A stretch of DNA of 64,000 nucleotides, from contig JAHQIW010007234.1 of assembly GCA_019055375.1 (NCBI GenBank), positions 682,001-746,000 of the forward strand, written 5' to 3'. The notes beneath the pieces are model-generated. The model did not search any database. It had not been told where the DNA came from and was given only the letters and a program-made list of their open reading frames with translations. Shown here piece after piece: positions 1 through 10,729 of the stretch. The position numbers and the translations under genes were made by a program. Each line of letters begins with the position of its first letter. Positions within the stretch are counted from its first letter, which is position 1. This DNA is from Parelaphostrongylus tenuis (lineage: Eukaryota; Nematoda; Chromadorea; Rhabditida; Metastrongylidae).

Positions 1-60
1 GAGAGTTTTTTTTTTGGGGGGGGGGGGAGGGAGGTGGGGAGAGGGGGTGAAGCTCGGCTC
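1..60. repeat. G-rich low-complexity edge
   Basis: The first 60 bases are a T-run followed by a long G-run and purine-rich sequence. They directly precede a kinesin exon whose upstream motor exons are missing. This could be a genuine G-tract or an assembly edge. It resembles the G-rich block at 12.95-13.43 kb, which also lies just upstream of a truncated kinesin copy. Confidence 0.6.
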
Positions 61-140
61 ACTCGCGCCGTGACAAGCATCACAACCGCTCAGCCACGGC
101 GCCCCATTCAGTTGATTGGTAAAAAAAAAAAATTTTACAG

Positions 141-2130
141 CTATCAGTTGGACACGTTCCCGACGTTGTTATTCGCTGCTGAATGTCGGAAAATCGAAAA
201 TTGTGTGTGTGCCAACAAGGACTCTACAGGTAACACTGTGATGGCATACAAGAGCGAGATCACTCGACTTCGTGAAGAAATCCGATTGACTGAGGAGAGA
301 ATCCGTTCAGGTTTCCTTATATCTGTGTACAGTCAAATTATGAATTTCCTTCATAGCAGTTTAGAAATCTTAATAACTCACAATTTATTTTCCCTTTAGA
401 ACTATGGTCGAAAATGGCCACGATCAAAGAAGAGCTAGAAGAATGGAAGGAAACAGCGATTTTGCGCGAGAAGGCACTTGTTGAAACACAGAATCGATGC
501 GATTTTCTCTTCATGCAACTCGCGAGCGAAATGAATCAAGAAGACAGCAGCCAGGTTTTGCTCTTATACATTTCCACATTATTGAGTTCAATAAGTCGTT
601 CTCATTTTGTAATTTAACGTTGTAATGCTTGAAGGTGTTTCCATACCAACTCGACAGAGAAATTTGTCCCTTTTTGTATGTTCTGTGAGAGAGGCGGCGG
701 CGAAAGGCGTCACTGATACCAGCAGAGTTGATCTCCCTCCAAAACTCTCCGCCAGGGAGTCGACGAAAGCCCTATCCTGTTTATTCATGATGTTGTGAGG
801 AGGCCTACCCGAACAATATTCTACGACATACGTGAAGATTATGAAATCCTCAAGCAAGCAGTGAATGCGAAGAGACAAGTTGAATGCTACAAGTATCAAA
901 ATCCACACAATAAAATGTGAAGACTGGTTGTAGGAAAAAATATCTGGGAGCAATTCAAGCCCCTAACTGTTTCCTGCTCAGTTGTGGTGATAATAACATG
1001 TATAGACACGATGTGTAGACAAACCTGCCATCATAGTTTGATGACATTGTGATTAGGTCATAGGTGATATTGTTTTTCATCAGGCGAGTGATAATGGACT
1101 TGTTTTGAACATGGAAAGCGATATGGAGGAATATCGGTCATCTTCGAATTCTGGATTGAAAGACACAAGAAGAGCGGTCGGCCTCATTTAGAGGAACAAC
1201 GGGTTGCAGACACTGAATTCAATGAGAGCACACGGAATGGAAAAGATCAGACGCCGTCCTGAATATGTTAACATTGACTGGTTTCTTCGCGAGAGATATT
1301 GTTAAATTTCTTTTAGGCTTTTTGTCATAGCACTTGTGCAAGTCATATTAATTAGTAGGCGTTGAAGAACGACGTTCCATGTAACTGTGAGAATGATAGG
1401 ACTCAATAGAGATTTCATTCGTTAATTCCCACCTAGGATTTCAGTTGCACGAAGAAATGATGAGCGATATTCTAACTCAACTCTGGAACGAATCCAATTC
1501 AGGAAGCACGTTTGAGGATGTTCCGAGAATTAAACTTGGAAGGAATCAACCAGTTAGTGTTCCTTTTTTTTGTCTGTAGAGTTGAATTTTTTTGCAGAAA
1601 TCCTTCTCATCGACTTTTTTTTCCATCGCTAGAAACATTCGGTATAGTATGAGAGTGTCTAAAGCCTTTTCAAGTTTGATACGTCAGTGCCATGTGTACG
1701 TTTCGGCGGTGTCGCCCCATTCATCAGCGCTCTACGCTCATTGTGAATTCTGCTTCATAGCAGGGATGGGAAACGTTAATTATAGTGATAGCACGTTATT
1801 TTGTGTCATCACCATGTTTTCAGTCCACGAGTAAAGCCTGTTAGTAACATGGAGAAATCCATCGCATCGACACAATATCACGTGCTATCACCATAAGTAA
1901 CATCTCTCCATCCCTCCTATAAAGTAGAGTTCAGTGTGGGGCGTAGGCTACTGTTGAAGCGGGTGACATAGCCGAAACGTACGTATGACTCTGACGTATA
2001 ACCTCGAAAAAGCTCGAAACATTCTCACCAACTATATCAATTCTTTTCTTCCATGTAATAGTGTACATTTTGAAAATTCGTTCTAGTCCGTGATGTAACT
2101 ATCTAGAATACTTTCGAAATGAACTCAGTT
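141..2130 (+). pseudogene. Kinesin-12-like gene, 3' part (copy 1), decayed
   Basis: Exon 141-310 encodes the end of a kinesin motor and its neck: TFPTLLFAAECRKIEN, then an acidic KDSTGNTV and a charged helix, matching the 'STL.FA.R.K.I.N' end of kinesin motors and best fitting kinesin-12 (KIF15/KLP-18). It is followed after a short intron by 400-554, a coiled coil (IKEELEEWKETAILREK). Further helical pieces lie near 820-890, 1187-1320 and 1449-1552. The last part (about 2070-2130) aligns to an open coiled-coil exon in the second copy but carries several stops and small deletions here. A fold-back insertion occupies 1640-2040. Upstream motor exons are outside the window or lost. Kinesin-12 proteins slide spindle microtubules; a working product is doubtful. 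The family call is from motifs read by eye, and the 3' boundary with the GATA gene is not settled. Confidence 0.6.
1640..2040. mobile_element. Fold-back element with decayed hammerhead cores
   Basis: Two arms (about 1640-1800 and 1845-2040) are inverted copies of each other and are absent from the homologous segment at 18.4 kb, so this is an insertion. Each arm contains a hammerhead-like block. On the minus strand around 1688-1735 it reads CUGAUGA, a GGCG/CGCC hairpin, then GAAAC. On the plus strand around 1945-1991 it ends GAAACGUACGUA. Each arm has at least one core change: the cleavage-site U is lost in the left arm, and CUGANGA became CUGUUGA in the right. Both are probably inactive. Confidence 0.6.
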
Positions 2131-2200
2131 GATTGTATCGCCGCTGTGAATCTGCAAAGGCGTCTAAAATAGAATTTTCAAGCTTACGACCGTATTTCAG

Positions 2201-4279
2201 AAAAGTTGTTATAATTGCGGCACCACAAAAATTATTGGAGGCAGCTGGAAACGAGTGGACGGTAAAAGTTCGTGCAAGTAAGTGCAGGGCAATTTGTGAG
2301 ATCTCTATTTTATTCAGCTCTTTTGGAGTAAAACTATGTAATTTAGCGCTTGCAAATTATATCGTAAATATCATCCTGGCAAAGATCGTCCAGAGCATCT
2401 ATGGCGTAGACCTCCACAAGGACGAGCGCCGAGGAAGAACACTCGTGTTGAGTTTGCATCTAACAACGAGGTTATTCTGCTTTCCCGGTTTCTTACTTTT
2501 CACATAATCAAGTGATCTCTCTTGCATATAATCTTAAAAATTCTTTACCACTGTTTAGTAGTGTTACTGTCTCCTTTGATATTAATTTCTGTCTTCCCTA
2601 CGCAAATTGCCAACTGTTTCGGACGAGGATAGCGACGAGTACTTCGTATTGGTGCGCGCTGCACTGAAAATATGGGAATTCACTTAGCAAAATGGCGTTT
2701 TGAGAGGTCATCTCAGTTGTCACATAATGGATTGTCACAACAGAGACTTCCGTAAAGGTTTCTGCACTACAGAAATTGCCCATGTGACAAAAAGTCTTCT
2801 ATAATTCTGAGACGAAACTACCACTTTTCGTAAAAGAACATGTTTTTAGCTCTTATATATAAGCTGTGTTGAGCTTCGTTAGGCCCTTAGGGAGAAGATG
2901 AGGTTTCCTGAAAATTTCATGTTGTTTTATGAATGTTACAGAATGTTGATTTTGAGAAATCTTGTCACAATCTTGAATTTAGTTGGGTTAAGGCTTTCCT
3001 AATGGATTACAGGAGAGCGGTAGGGAATGCCGTAAATTCACTACCATTCATGAAGATCTCATCACCACTTGATTCACTTAGTGTGAAATAGCTCTCATTC
3101 TAGAGCACTTGTTATAACTGTTGGACCACAGTACCCAAGGGCACTTCTAGACGTGTGGAGGGAAAACCGGCGTGCAAGTAAGTGTGCAATTGAAGAAAGA
3201 TAGAAATTCTTAAGAGAGTGAAATTTTGAAATTTAGCGTCTGTAAGTTGTATTACGAGAGAAATCACTGTGATCGTCCAGCTGAGCTGATTGCGAGGGAA
3301 CAACAACGACGGCGAAGGAGTGTGACAAAGGTAATTCTACGAGTTTCTTCATTTGAATATCTCTTTTTACCACTTTGTTTGATCCGTTTCACAGTGTTTT
3401 TTCTCCACTGTGCGCATCTACTACTTCTAGAATTCTATTCGTTTTTCGTCTTCTTCTTGAATATCGCAGAATGCTGGTTGGGCGAGTCTCCTTGCAATCT
3501 TGACGACAAACTGGCTTTGGCAATCCACAGGGCGTTCGTTGTTAACTGCCGGAGAGTGCGTGGTGGGGTTGAGGGCCAACCCCGTGCCTCGCTTTGACGA
3601 GCGTAACATTTACTCGGTCACGACTGCCTCATTTTGAATATTATTTGACGGAATCTTCTATTTCTGTTTTGTTTGTTCCTGTAGGGTCGTATGTGGCTTA
3701 GTGGATAGAGGTGCTCTGCGTCTCATACAAAGTAAATGGCTCGATATTGCCCTCATTACTCACAAAATCATCCCTTTGGGGTCTATTAATTGGTATCAGG
3801 CTGGTCCGAGACTTGTTTTGGACAATAAGCAGCACTGACTCGATACATCGGTAGGCCACTGCGAGTCACTATAAAGTGCTGATATGCATTCAATCAGCAC
3901 AAACGAAGCTAAAATTTGAAGACGAATACATGGCGCATTTCTGAGGGATTGATCAGTGCCGACAGCATTATCCTTTTTCCTTCGTTCCTGTATTTTTGGT
4001 CTTAATATGCTGTTCCTTCTTTCGCTTTTCATTCTATTATATCTTCACTATAATAACCTTCACTTTTGCTTCTATTTTTATTTTGTTTTTTTAGTTGTTT
4101 TATCTTGTTTATGATTGGCGACGTGTGTAAATGAACGATTTGTGTTCAATTTTATCAGTGTTCAGCAGCGGGAGAAGCCAGACGCAAAAGTTGACGACGT
4201 GATGGTTTCTGGATCCTCCTCTCCTCCTACTCTATCCCGCCCTGCCACGCCTCCGTGTGTCGATGACGACGTCGAGTAA
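2201..4279 (+). CDS. Divergent two-finger GATA-type transcription factor (copy 1)
   Basis: Five exons join with consistent phases: 2201-2277, 2347-2470, 3104-3177, 3237-3330 and 4166-4279 (stop TAA 4277-4279). Finger 1 reads CYNCGTT, 15 further residues, then CNACKLYRKYH and a basic tail (GRAPRKNTR). Finger 2 reads CYNCWTT, 14 residues, then CNVCKLYYERNHCDRP and a very basic REQQRRRRS. Both fit C-x2-C-x17/18-C-x2-C with the GATA hallmark CN-C-LY and a following RP. The usual LWRR is replaced by WKRVDGK and SRRVEGK, so these fingers are diverged and their DNA specificity may differ from canonical GATA. The C-terminus is Ser/Pro-rich and ends in acidic DDDVE. The two fingers have parallel exon structures, each split inside the CNxC knuckle, which implies duplication of a finger exon pair. 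The start codon was not identified; exons upstream of 2201 are uncertain. A SINE sits in the last intron. Confidence 0.82.
3686..3985 (+). mobile_element. tRNA-derived SINE, family A, copy 1
   Basis: About 300 bp. The head has an A-box-like stretch (TGGCTTAGTGGATAGAGG), the body has a conserved 'GGTCGGTAAATTGGTACCAG'-like block and a 'GCGAGTCA' core, and the tail ends '...GATTGATCA..GCCGA..GC.TTATCC'. It lies in an intron of the copy 1 GATA gene and is absent from the matching intron of copy 2, so it inserted after the duplication. This is the most diverged copy at its B box. Confidence 0.8.
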
Positions 4280-4484
4280 GCTTTTTACATTATTCCACTG
4301 TTCATTATTTAAAGATTCTATCATTATTTCCTTTTCTAGCACTAGTTAGGCACTTTATTTCCAATCTTAATTGAATCAGTAGAAAAGTCCATTGCTTTCG
4401 CTATGTCTGGAAAGGACATGGTAGCCTGAGCAGCGTGTTAAATGCCATTAATTTCTTGTAAACCCCGAGTGGAGTTGAAATGAG

Positions 4485-4800
4485 GCTAATCCTCGATGTA
4501 CGGTCCAACATGTGAGCGGTCAGTGTGAATTGTGTGGCTAACTGCGGCATGCTCGCAAATCTGGTCCATGCAACGTTGTATTTCGGTGGAACAAACACGT
4601 CCATCGGTCTGTAGCGTAGATGCGGTGGTTCTAATGTATGTATATTTGTGTATAAAGAAGACAGAAAAAGATTCATGTAAGGCTATTGAAGTGACATTCA
4701 ACTAGGTAACTAGTGGAGTCTTTTTTTTTTTTTGGTAGAATCATTCGAGCTGCGCGCGTAACCCTAGACTTATTCAAATGTTCAGGCGCTGAGCACAGCT
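4485..4800 (+). repeat. Segmental repeat unit shared with 21.76-22.06 and 23.23-23.53 kb
   Basis: The stretch 'GTACGGTCCAACATGTGAGCGG...' through 'GCGCGTAACCCTAGAC' recurs, diverged, at 21765-22060 and 23235-23530. At 21.77 kb it is separated from the GATA copy by a 1.2-kb piggyBac-like insertion, which shows where that element entered. No coding potential recognised. Confidence 0.7.
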
Positions 4801-5008
4801 TCTCATCTTGAACTTTTGAGCCAAATATGTAGATCTGGAGAACTGTCTTCTACCTTTGTGCAGTGACTCCTCTAAAGTAGATGTCTATGTACAGTAAGAC
4901 CTTGGCTATTCAAATATGTATACATCTCCTAATGTATCAGAGGATTGACTCGCAAGTCACAATTTGTATTTCTTATGTACTTTATTGAACTCGTTTGTTC
5001 ATCTTTTA

Positions 5009-5456
5009 TGAGCTCTTCTCGAAGTTTTGGCACTAGAGCAATACACCAGATTTATAAAGCAGAAGTGATTAAAATTGAATGATTTTAGTATCATTTAATT
5101 GCGCATTTTCTCGCAAACATTTTGGAGCTTGGGGCGATGATAATATTGTAGAAAGGACAACTAGGAATTGGTTTGCAAAGTCGGAAAACGGAAAGAACAT
5201 TGTGGAGGATCAGTCGCGCTCGAACTCTCCACAGGAAGCTCCATTAATCTTGTGTGCTGCTTCAATAGCATTTTTCCTTACACGTCATTCCTGCATGATT
5301 AGCAAGTGAATTTGTTCCCACGGCAACTCCATCTTGATTGTATGCCAAAATATCTGCTATAAGATGCGCAATTGAATGATACTAAGATCATGCAATTTTA
5401 ATTACTTTCGGTTGACAATTTTGGTGTTGATTGCTCTAGTGTCGAAACTCATGAGC
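5009..5456 (+). mobile_element. Mariner-type short element with transposase N-terminal remnant
   Basis: The ends are inverted repeats of about 95 bp: 5013-5110 contains CACTAGAGCAAT and AATTGAATGAT, and 5365-5456 contains the reverse complements. Between them, 5100-5235 reads as the N-terminal helix-turn-helix of a mariner transposase (ERTTRNWFAKSENGKN, then EDQSRSNSP, matching 'ERTVRRWF..F..G...LEDE.RSGRP'). The catalytic domain is absent. It is a deleted non-autonomous copy. Confidence 0.7.
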
Positions 5457-5649
5457 GACTTAATGTATGATGAAAAGCAATTTCGTTGATTTGGTCATAT
5501 ATAGTTGGACGTGAGAGGGGAATGGCTGAAAAATCTATTCTATTTCGTTCGGAAAGATGATTTTGAATAAGTTTTGGTCCAGCAGGATTGATAATCGATC
5601 ATTGTAAACGCTCAATTCCGAAATCTATCGTGCTCCTTCATGAGTCGTC

Positions 5650-6620
5650 TCTGTTATCTGGCTGTTTCTTTGTGCTGCCATATTCTTTTCTAAATCTCCC
5701 ACATTTCAGCTATGAGTAGATGAGAGAGGCTTTGAGAAGGCTCACTTAAACATTCGAATTCATGATTCGTGAACGTAAGGGTTACGCTATTGCTTTGACA
5801 AGAATACAATCGAGGTATCCGAAATTATTTGACAGTGCTGTCTTCCTTACAAAAATTCCACCATTACCAAAGGCATTCAGCTATGTCATTAAGTAATCTA
5901 GTCACGCCTCCTCAAAAACGCGATAGCAATTGAAGCAGAATCGCTATACCCAAAAGCGTAGATCTTCTGGTGATCTTACGTTGCCTTCTGGGGATTTAAT
6001 TTTGAAATGAGTTTTATAAACCATAATTACCATAAGTTACTCAATGCATGACTCAGTTGTGGAGTTCACTTTCCAAAACAGCATATTCAAAAATAGGTTT
6101 TTTTTGCATATGGTAGAGAGGAAACCTCTGTTTTGTCATCAGAGAGGCTTTAAGAGAAACAGGTCCATTGTATTATCGATATGACAGATGCGCCCGATGA
6201 GTACTACTTCTTCATTGAATGGAAGGATCACACTGCCAATCTTATACCAACCAAAGAGGTGAAAGTTAGGGTAAGTAAACTGCAGTTCTTATGTTCGCAA
6301 TTTACTTCCTTCTTCTTAAATTTCTTCGTTGGTGTGCTCTTTTTATGAAACTGTGTTCTAGAAACCTACAAGAGGTGATTCAATTTTATGAAGAAATGCT
6401 GAAGATAAAGAAGCACTCTTTTGGACGATATCTTGCTGAGTTTGGTTGACCTATCAATGTGAAGTTTTTATAAGTTTTGTCCGACTTTAATGCATTTCCA
6501 CTCATATATCAGTCGACATAATGACGGGTGTGTGTTGATTCAGTCACTTCCCTAGTGCTCATTTATTTTGTTGTATAAAGTTTTCTTGTTGTAGCATCTT
6601 TCTTTGTTCAAATAGTAGCT
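5650..6620 (+). repeat. Segment duplicated at 26.2-27.4 and 30.6-31.0 kb
   Basis: Blocks in this stretch recur in the same order on the plus strand: 5770-5920 matches 26280-26430, 6010-6270 matches 27118-27400, and 6360-6620 matches 30690-30970. The second copy is spread over 4.7 kb by insertions. This looks like an old segmental duplication that includes the possible exons described separately. Confidence 0.6.
6181..6270 (+). CDS. Possible first exon of an unrecognised gene
   Basis: An ATG opens a 30-codon stretch (MTDAPDEYYFFIEWKDHTAN...) ending at a strong donor (AGG|GTAAGT). A possible next exon starts after CTAG at 6361 but meets an in-frame TGA after ten codons. The duplicate at 27290-27400 keeps 'KPDEF' and then a stop. 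The residue composition looks protein-like. I do not recognise a domain, and it may be a gene relic. Confidence 0.3.
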
Positions 6621-6632
6621 AATTGGGGGCGC

Positions 6633-6705
6633 CGTGGCCGAGTGGTTGTGAGGCTCATCGCGGCGCGCGTGGGCGACCCCGCCGTCCGATACAGTGATTA
6701 CGTTT
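6633..6705 (+). repeat. tRNA-like A-box segment
   Basis: GCGCCGTGGCCGAGTGGTTGTGAGGC resembles the acceptor and D-arm of a Leu/Ser-type tRNA, including an A box (TGGCCGAGTGG). No B box or matching 3' acceptor strand follows, and the sequence runs into a TA microsatellite. It is probably the head of a tRNA-derived repeat and not a working tRNA. Confidence 0.4.
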
Positions 6706-6729
6706 TCACTAACGAACGTCGTTTCATCA

Positions 6730-6734
6730 GCCCA

Positions 6735-6775
<41 letters not shown>

Positions 6776-7235
6776 GTATATATATATATAAAGTAAGTAA
6801 TATGACTGCATTATTTGAGGACTTATCCCAATGTCGAGAGGCACATTTCAAAAAAGGACACACCGCAATTTCTTTTCCATCAAACTGATCAGAAATGGAT
6901 AAACACGATTGAAATACGGATTAATATAAAAAAGATAGCATAGTGATGTATATACATATACATATACATATACATATGTATATATATGTATATACAAAAT
7001 AATTTCAAAAAAGTTACGCCAGGGTCATACACCGGTGTTTCGGAGGTTTCGGCCTCCTCGTCAGTGACCCCCGCCCGACATTAAGCCCTGCACTGAAGCA
7101 AGGAGGGAGGCGTATGTGGTGATGGCACAGTGTACAAAGGCACTGGTCCATCACCACCTATCAGTCGATGTTTTTTGGCTGTTAGATCAAAATTGATTCG
7201 TCAGATCGACTGTTTCATTAAAAACGTATATGTTT

Positions 7236-7285
<50 letters not shown>

Positions 7286-7335
7286 GTATATATATGTATA
7301 TGTATGTATATATATATATATGTATATATATTAGT
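6730..7335. repeat. TA/TG-rich microsatellites
   Basis: Three blocks of (TA)n with TG and CA interruptions lie at 6736-6792, 6950-6996 and 7225-7330. Open frames of the form YIYIYI here are translation artefacts of the repeat. Confidence 0.9.
7022..7070 (-). ncRNA. Hammerhead ribozyme, type I, complete consensus core
   Basis: Reading the minus strand: stem I GGGUCA; core CUGACGA; stem II GGAGG closed by CCUCC around loop CCGAAA; core GAAA; stem III palindrome CACCGGUG; cleavage site UA; stem I partner UGACCC. Stem I is a perfect 6-bp pair, stem II a perfect 5-bp pair, and every invariant residue (CUGANGA, GAAA, UH) is present. The very short stem III is the arrangement known for retroelement-borne type I hammerheads, which often cleave as dimers. 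Self-cleavage is predicted after the A at position 7028. Activity is inferred, not shown. Confidence 0.85.
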
Positions 7336-7953
7336 CTGAATTATAACCAGTTTTCAACTGTTTGGTTTTCTCTTTCAAAAAAGCGGAGTTGTAGAGGAAG
7401 CTGTGATGTTGCTTTTATTAGCGATAGCTTGACTGAAGCTTCTTCTATCATAATCCCTACTCTTCATTCATCATATTCTTCGTAAGACAATGGAACAAAA
7501 TCTTCTGTACAACTCTATGGAAGTTTCTTCTCCTAAAGTACACCACTAATGGGATTTTCAGAAAATATCAATGAAGCGGCATTGCAAGCGATGTGCAGTA
7601 TCATTTTTGACAAATAATTCACAGTTTCCAGATCATTTCCGCCCCAGTTCAGCAACAGATAGCCTTTTTGAAGTCTCTCCTATCATTTTCTACCATTTAC
7701 TGACCATAAATCTACCTAGTAACGATAAAAGTCTGAACAATATGGCGAAACTATAACCCTATGAATAACGCGCTCCATGTGCTGGTGGTTCGCGCGGACG
7801 ACCACCGCGACGCCGCTTCCCATCAACTGCCGGCTGCGAAGGGTTAATCGATGGCCGTTGGCGCAGGCAACTCCTCTCAATCGCCGACGCACTTACTATA
7901 CAAAGTCTTTTTATGACTTTCGCTCATGGAAGATCACTTCAGCACTCGTTTAA

Positions 7954-8495
7954 CCCTTTCCAGACATGATACCGCTCGCGGCGTGCGATTTTCGTGATTT
8001 GCTGAGCAATTTTTTCTATATGTCGACAAAAATTTTCGCGTTTTTCTATAACTTTGATAAAACTTGGTTTTCTCTACACGCTCATATACATTTTGTCTAT
8101 ATATCCCTCTGAGGAGAACTGTGAGTGTAGAAGGTGATTTTATTTTCGCTCGTACAGCGCATTATGAAGGCTTTCTCGAAAACCAGACTCTGCATCAAAA
8201 ATGGTCAGGGTTCATGCTATCAAATGAGATTAGTAGTATAGTCTGATAGCAAGCGAGTCAAGAACTTCTCAGACCCTAAACAATCTGAGAAAGCGAGTCG
8301 AATGTGAAACATAACTTTATATTTATTGTTACAGCTTCTCAAAGAGATCTTTTTGAAAAACAAGCACACTGTTGAATTTCTCAAGATTTAAACTTATGAC
8401 GAACTGCCAAAATCATCCATAGAAAGCTCTGTCCAGCGAAAAAAAGATCCCTGGAATATTGAGGGTTAAAAAAGGTCGTCACGGTCCCAAAAGGG
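7954..8495. mobile_element. TTAA-flanked MITE (piggyBac type), copy 1
   Basis: The element starts CCCTTTCCAGAC and ends GTCCCAAAAGGG, and is bounded on both sides by TTAA (7950-7953 and 8496-8499), the piggyBac-type target duplication. The interior shares blocks with the copy at 57.8 kb, such as GGCGTGCGATTTTCGT near the left end and '..CTTTTTGAAAA.CAAGCA' on the right. No transposase is present. Confidence 0.8.
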
Positions 8496-8992
8496 TTAAT
8501 TGAAAATTGGAGCGAGTTACAGCCGAATTCAGATGGCATACATCGTTCGCTTTTGTTTCGATGACAAACAACCTATGGAATGGCAATGACATCAATCAAG
8601 CACGTCCTCTAACGGAAAGAAAGTCGGTCGTCACTAGTCCCCAATCGTCCCAGAAGTACCAGACGTAATTGCGGATATTGACATAGACCGTATTCGTCGA
8701 CGCGGGAATGTTTAGTGCGCGAAACGTTTCCGTGGTCGGAAATCCTTCCTCTTTTGCTTTTTTCTTGGGATGGTTTTTTTTTCTAGCGAATAGTTTTTAT
8801 TTATGGCCATTCGGCTATTCATAACACATCAGTCTAGTACGATGGAGCGTGGGGGTAGGGGTATCGCTGTTGAGGACGAGTCAGTTTTTTCAGGAGTACC
8901 TTGAACTCATTGCATGTCATATTTCCCACGCTACGCCGTCATTTTGACCTCCCGGAAGCCTTTGGGAAGGAAGAATTCTCAGTTACTTTCAG

Positions 8993-9783
8993 TTATAAGG
9001 GGACAAATTAAAAGCCAATCTCATTCGCTGGAGAGAAGCTTTTCAGAGGAGTACTAATAACCATTTGAAAGCTGAGGCTTCAGGCTACAGCCCCACGGCA
9101 CTGGTCTTCGAAAAAGCCTCTTTTGATGTCGTTACAGAAGGAGATTTCTTCCCTTTCAGACGCACATATTTCTCGCCGAACAGAGTTCTTTCTTTGGACT
9201 ATTAGTAATCATTCGATAGCGTAATTGAATGTGATTCCAGCGCTATGCTTTTATCCTCAAAAGACCGTTTTACTGCAACGCAGCAGATAAATTTAGTTGG
9301 ATTCCCATTTGCAATCAAGGGGGTCTTTGGCCGAATCACGTCAGGCTAACTGGCAGTCACGTCCGATGGCATGATGATCATCGAATTTTCGGGCATATGA
9401 ACGGGCAAAGAAGTATCTCGTTGACTGTTCACGTGGTAGCCCAATGCACACGCACGTGAATTGGCCAAAGACCCCCGGTCACTGATGAAATTCAACTTAT
9501 TTTATCTGCTGCAGTGCAGTGAATCAGTCTTTTCAGGATATGAACATAGCGTTGGAATCAGAAATGATCATCAATAGTCCAAAGGAAGAGCTCTGCCCGG
9601 CGAGAAACATCCACGTCTTCAGCGCGAGAAATTTCCTTTTGTAGCAGCGTCAAAAAAGAAATTTTCAAAAACAGGCGACGTGGTGCTGTAGCCTGAAGCC
9701 TCAGCTTGCGAATGGTTAATAACACTTGTACGAAAAGTTCTTCTCCAGCGAATGAGATTGATTTTTCATTTGTCTCCTTATAA
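8993..9783. mobile_element. Long fold-back MITE, family F, copy 1
   Basis: The arms 8993-9300 and 9490-9783 are inverted copies, from TTATAAGGGGACAAAT at the left to the complement of TTATAAGGAGACAAAT at the right. The centre is itself palindromic (GGGGGTCTTTGGCC and GGCCAAAGACCCCC), so almost all of the 790 bp can fold into one hairpin. No ORF is convincing. Related copies: 23.75-24.47, 37.61-38.50, 50.76-51.66 and 53.98-54.72 kb. Confidence 0.85.
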
Positions 9784-9984
9784 CTGAATAATACCGGATT
9801 TTTCTTGTCAGTGGTGCTCGTGTTGGGTTCCAAAGAAATTTTAACCAGTTTGGGGCGGCTAGTGTCATCTCAAGGTAGGCGTCTTTCAAAGGTCTTTTTT
9901 GCTGGACAAAGATACTCGATCAAACTTCAACCGTTCACTCTGAAGCTTAAATCTCGGTGATTCTATCATTCAGAATTCTTTTTA

Positions 9985-10205
9985 TCAAACTGCCTTTAGC
10001 GGTGGTATGATGTTATAATATACCCAGTGGCAAAGACTGAAGTGCAAAAATTCTTGCGTCAGTTGGGATTCGAACCCATACTTCACATTATCCCGAGGGC
10101 GCGAGCTGTACCGTTGCGCTACTGACGCACGTTTTGACAACTCTTTTCCCTCTGACGCAGAAGTTTTTGCACATCACTTTTCACCACTGGTTTTGTATCA
10201 TTGTG
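9985..10205 (-). repeat. tRNA-like repeat, family B, copy 1
   Basis: The minus strand of 10058-10130 resembles a tRNA: TGCGTCAG at the 5' end pairs with CTGACGCA at the 3' end, TAGCGCAACGGT is A-box-like, and TGGGTTCGAATCCCA is a well-formed T arm and B box. The anticodon region does not fold into a standard 5-bp stem. The flanks (TACCCAGTGG...CCACTGG) are inverted, and similar flanks and tRNA-like cores occur at 53.36-53.64 kb. It is therefore called a tRNA-derived repeat. Confidence 0.6.
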
Positions 10206-10729
10206 CTTGATTCTCGAAAATACCTCCTCATTATTCTGTAGCAGCAAAAATAAGACCACATTTTACACTCTGTGAGCATTTTTTTTGCTCGGCTAGGTTC
10301 CATGGATAGTCTTTTATCGAAAATTCATTTACCATTTGATTGTATAAGTTCTGAAGATTTCGAAACTAGGTTTAACTTCAGAATGGCCTTCATATAGTGT
10401 TGTAAGAGCAAGAAGTGATCACTTTCCATCCTTAAAGTTCTCTTCGTATAAATGTATAAGAACCGAAGCATATAAGCATGCAAAGGGAAATTTTAATATA
10501 TCGGAGTAACGCTAAAAATCTAGAGATCTCTTCTACAAAACGGAGAAAAACTGTAATTAAGCTACGAAAATCGCGTCACCCCTGCGAATCGTGCTGCGTG
10601 ATCGGTCAAGTGCCGTCCCGACCGCGTTAACGCGTCCATAGTTTGAATAGGAGCTCTGTGAAAATGTCGTGTCCACACTAAACTCGCCACTCCGGTCTTT
10701 CAGTAGGTACCCTCTTGTTTGTTGGAATT

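Noticed and set aside
10058..10130. Functional tRNA gene on the minus strand
   Set aside because: Good acceptor stem and T arm, but no proper anticodon stem, and it recurs with the same flanks at 53.4 kb; more likely a tRNA-derived repeat.
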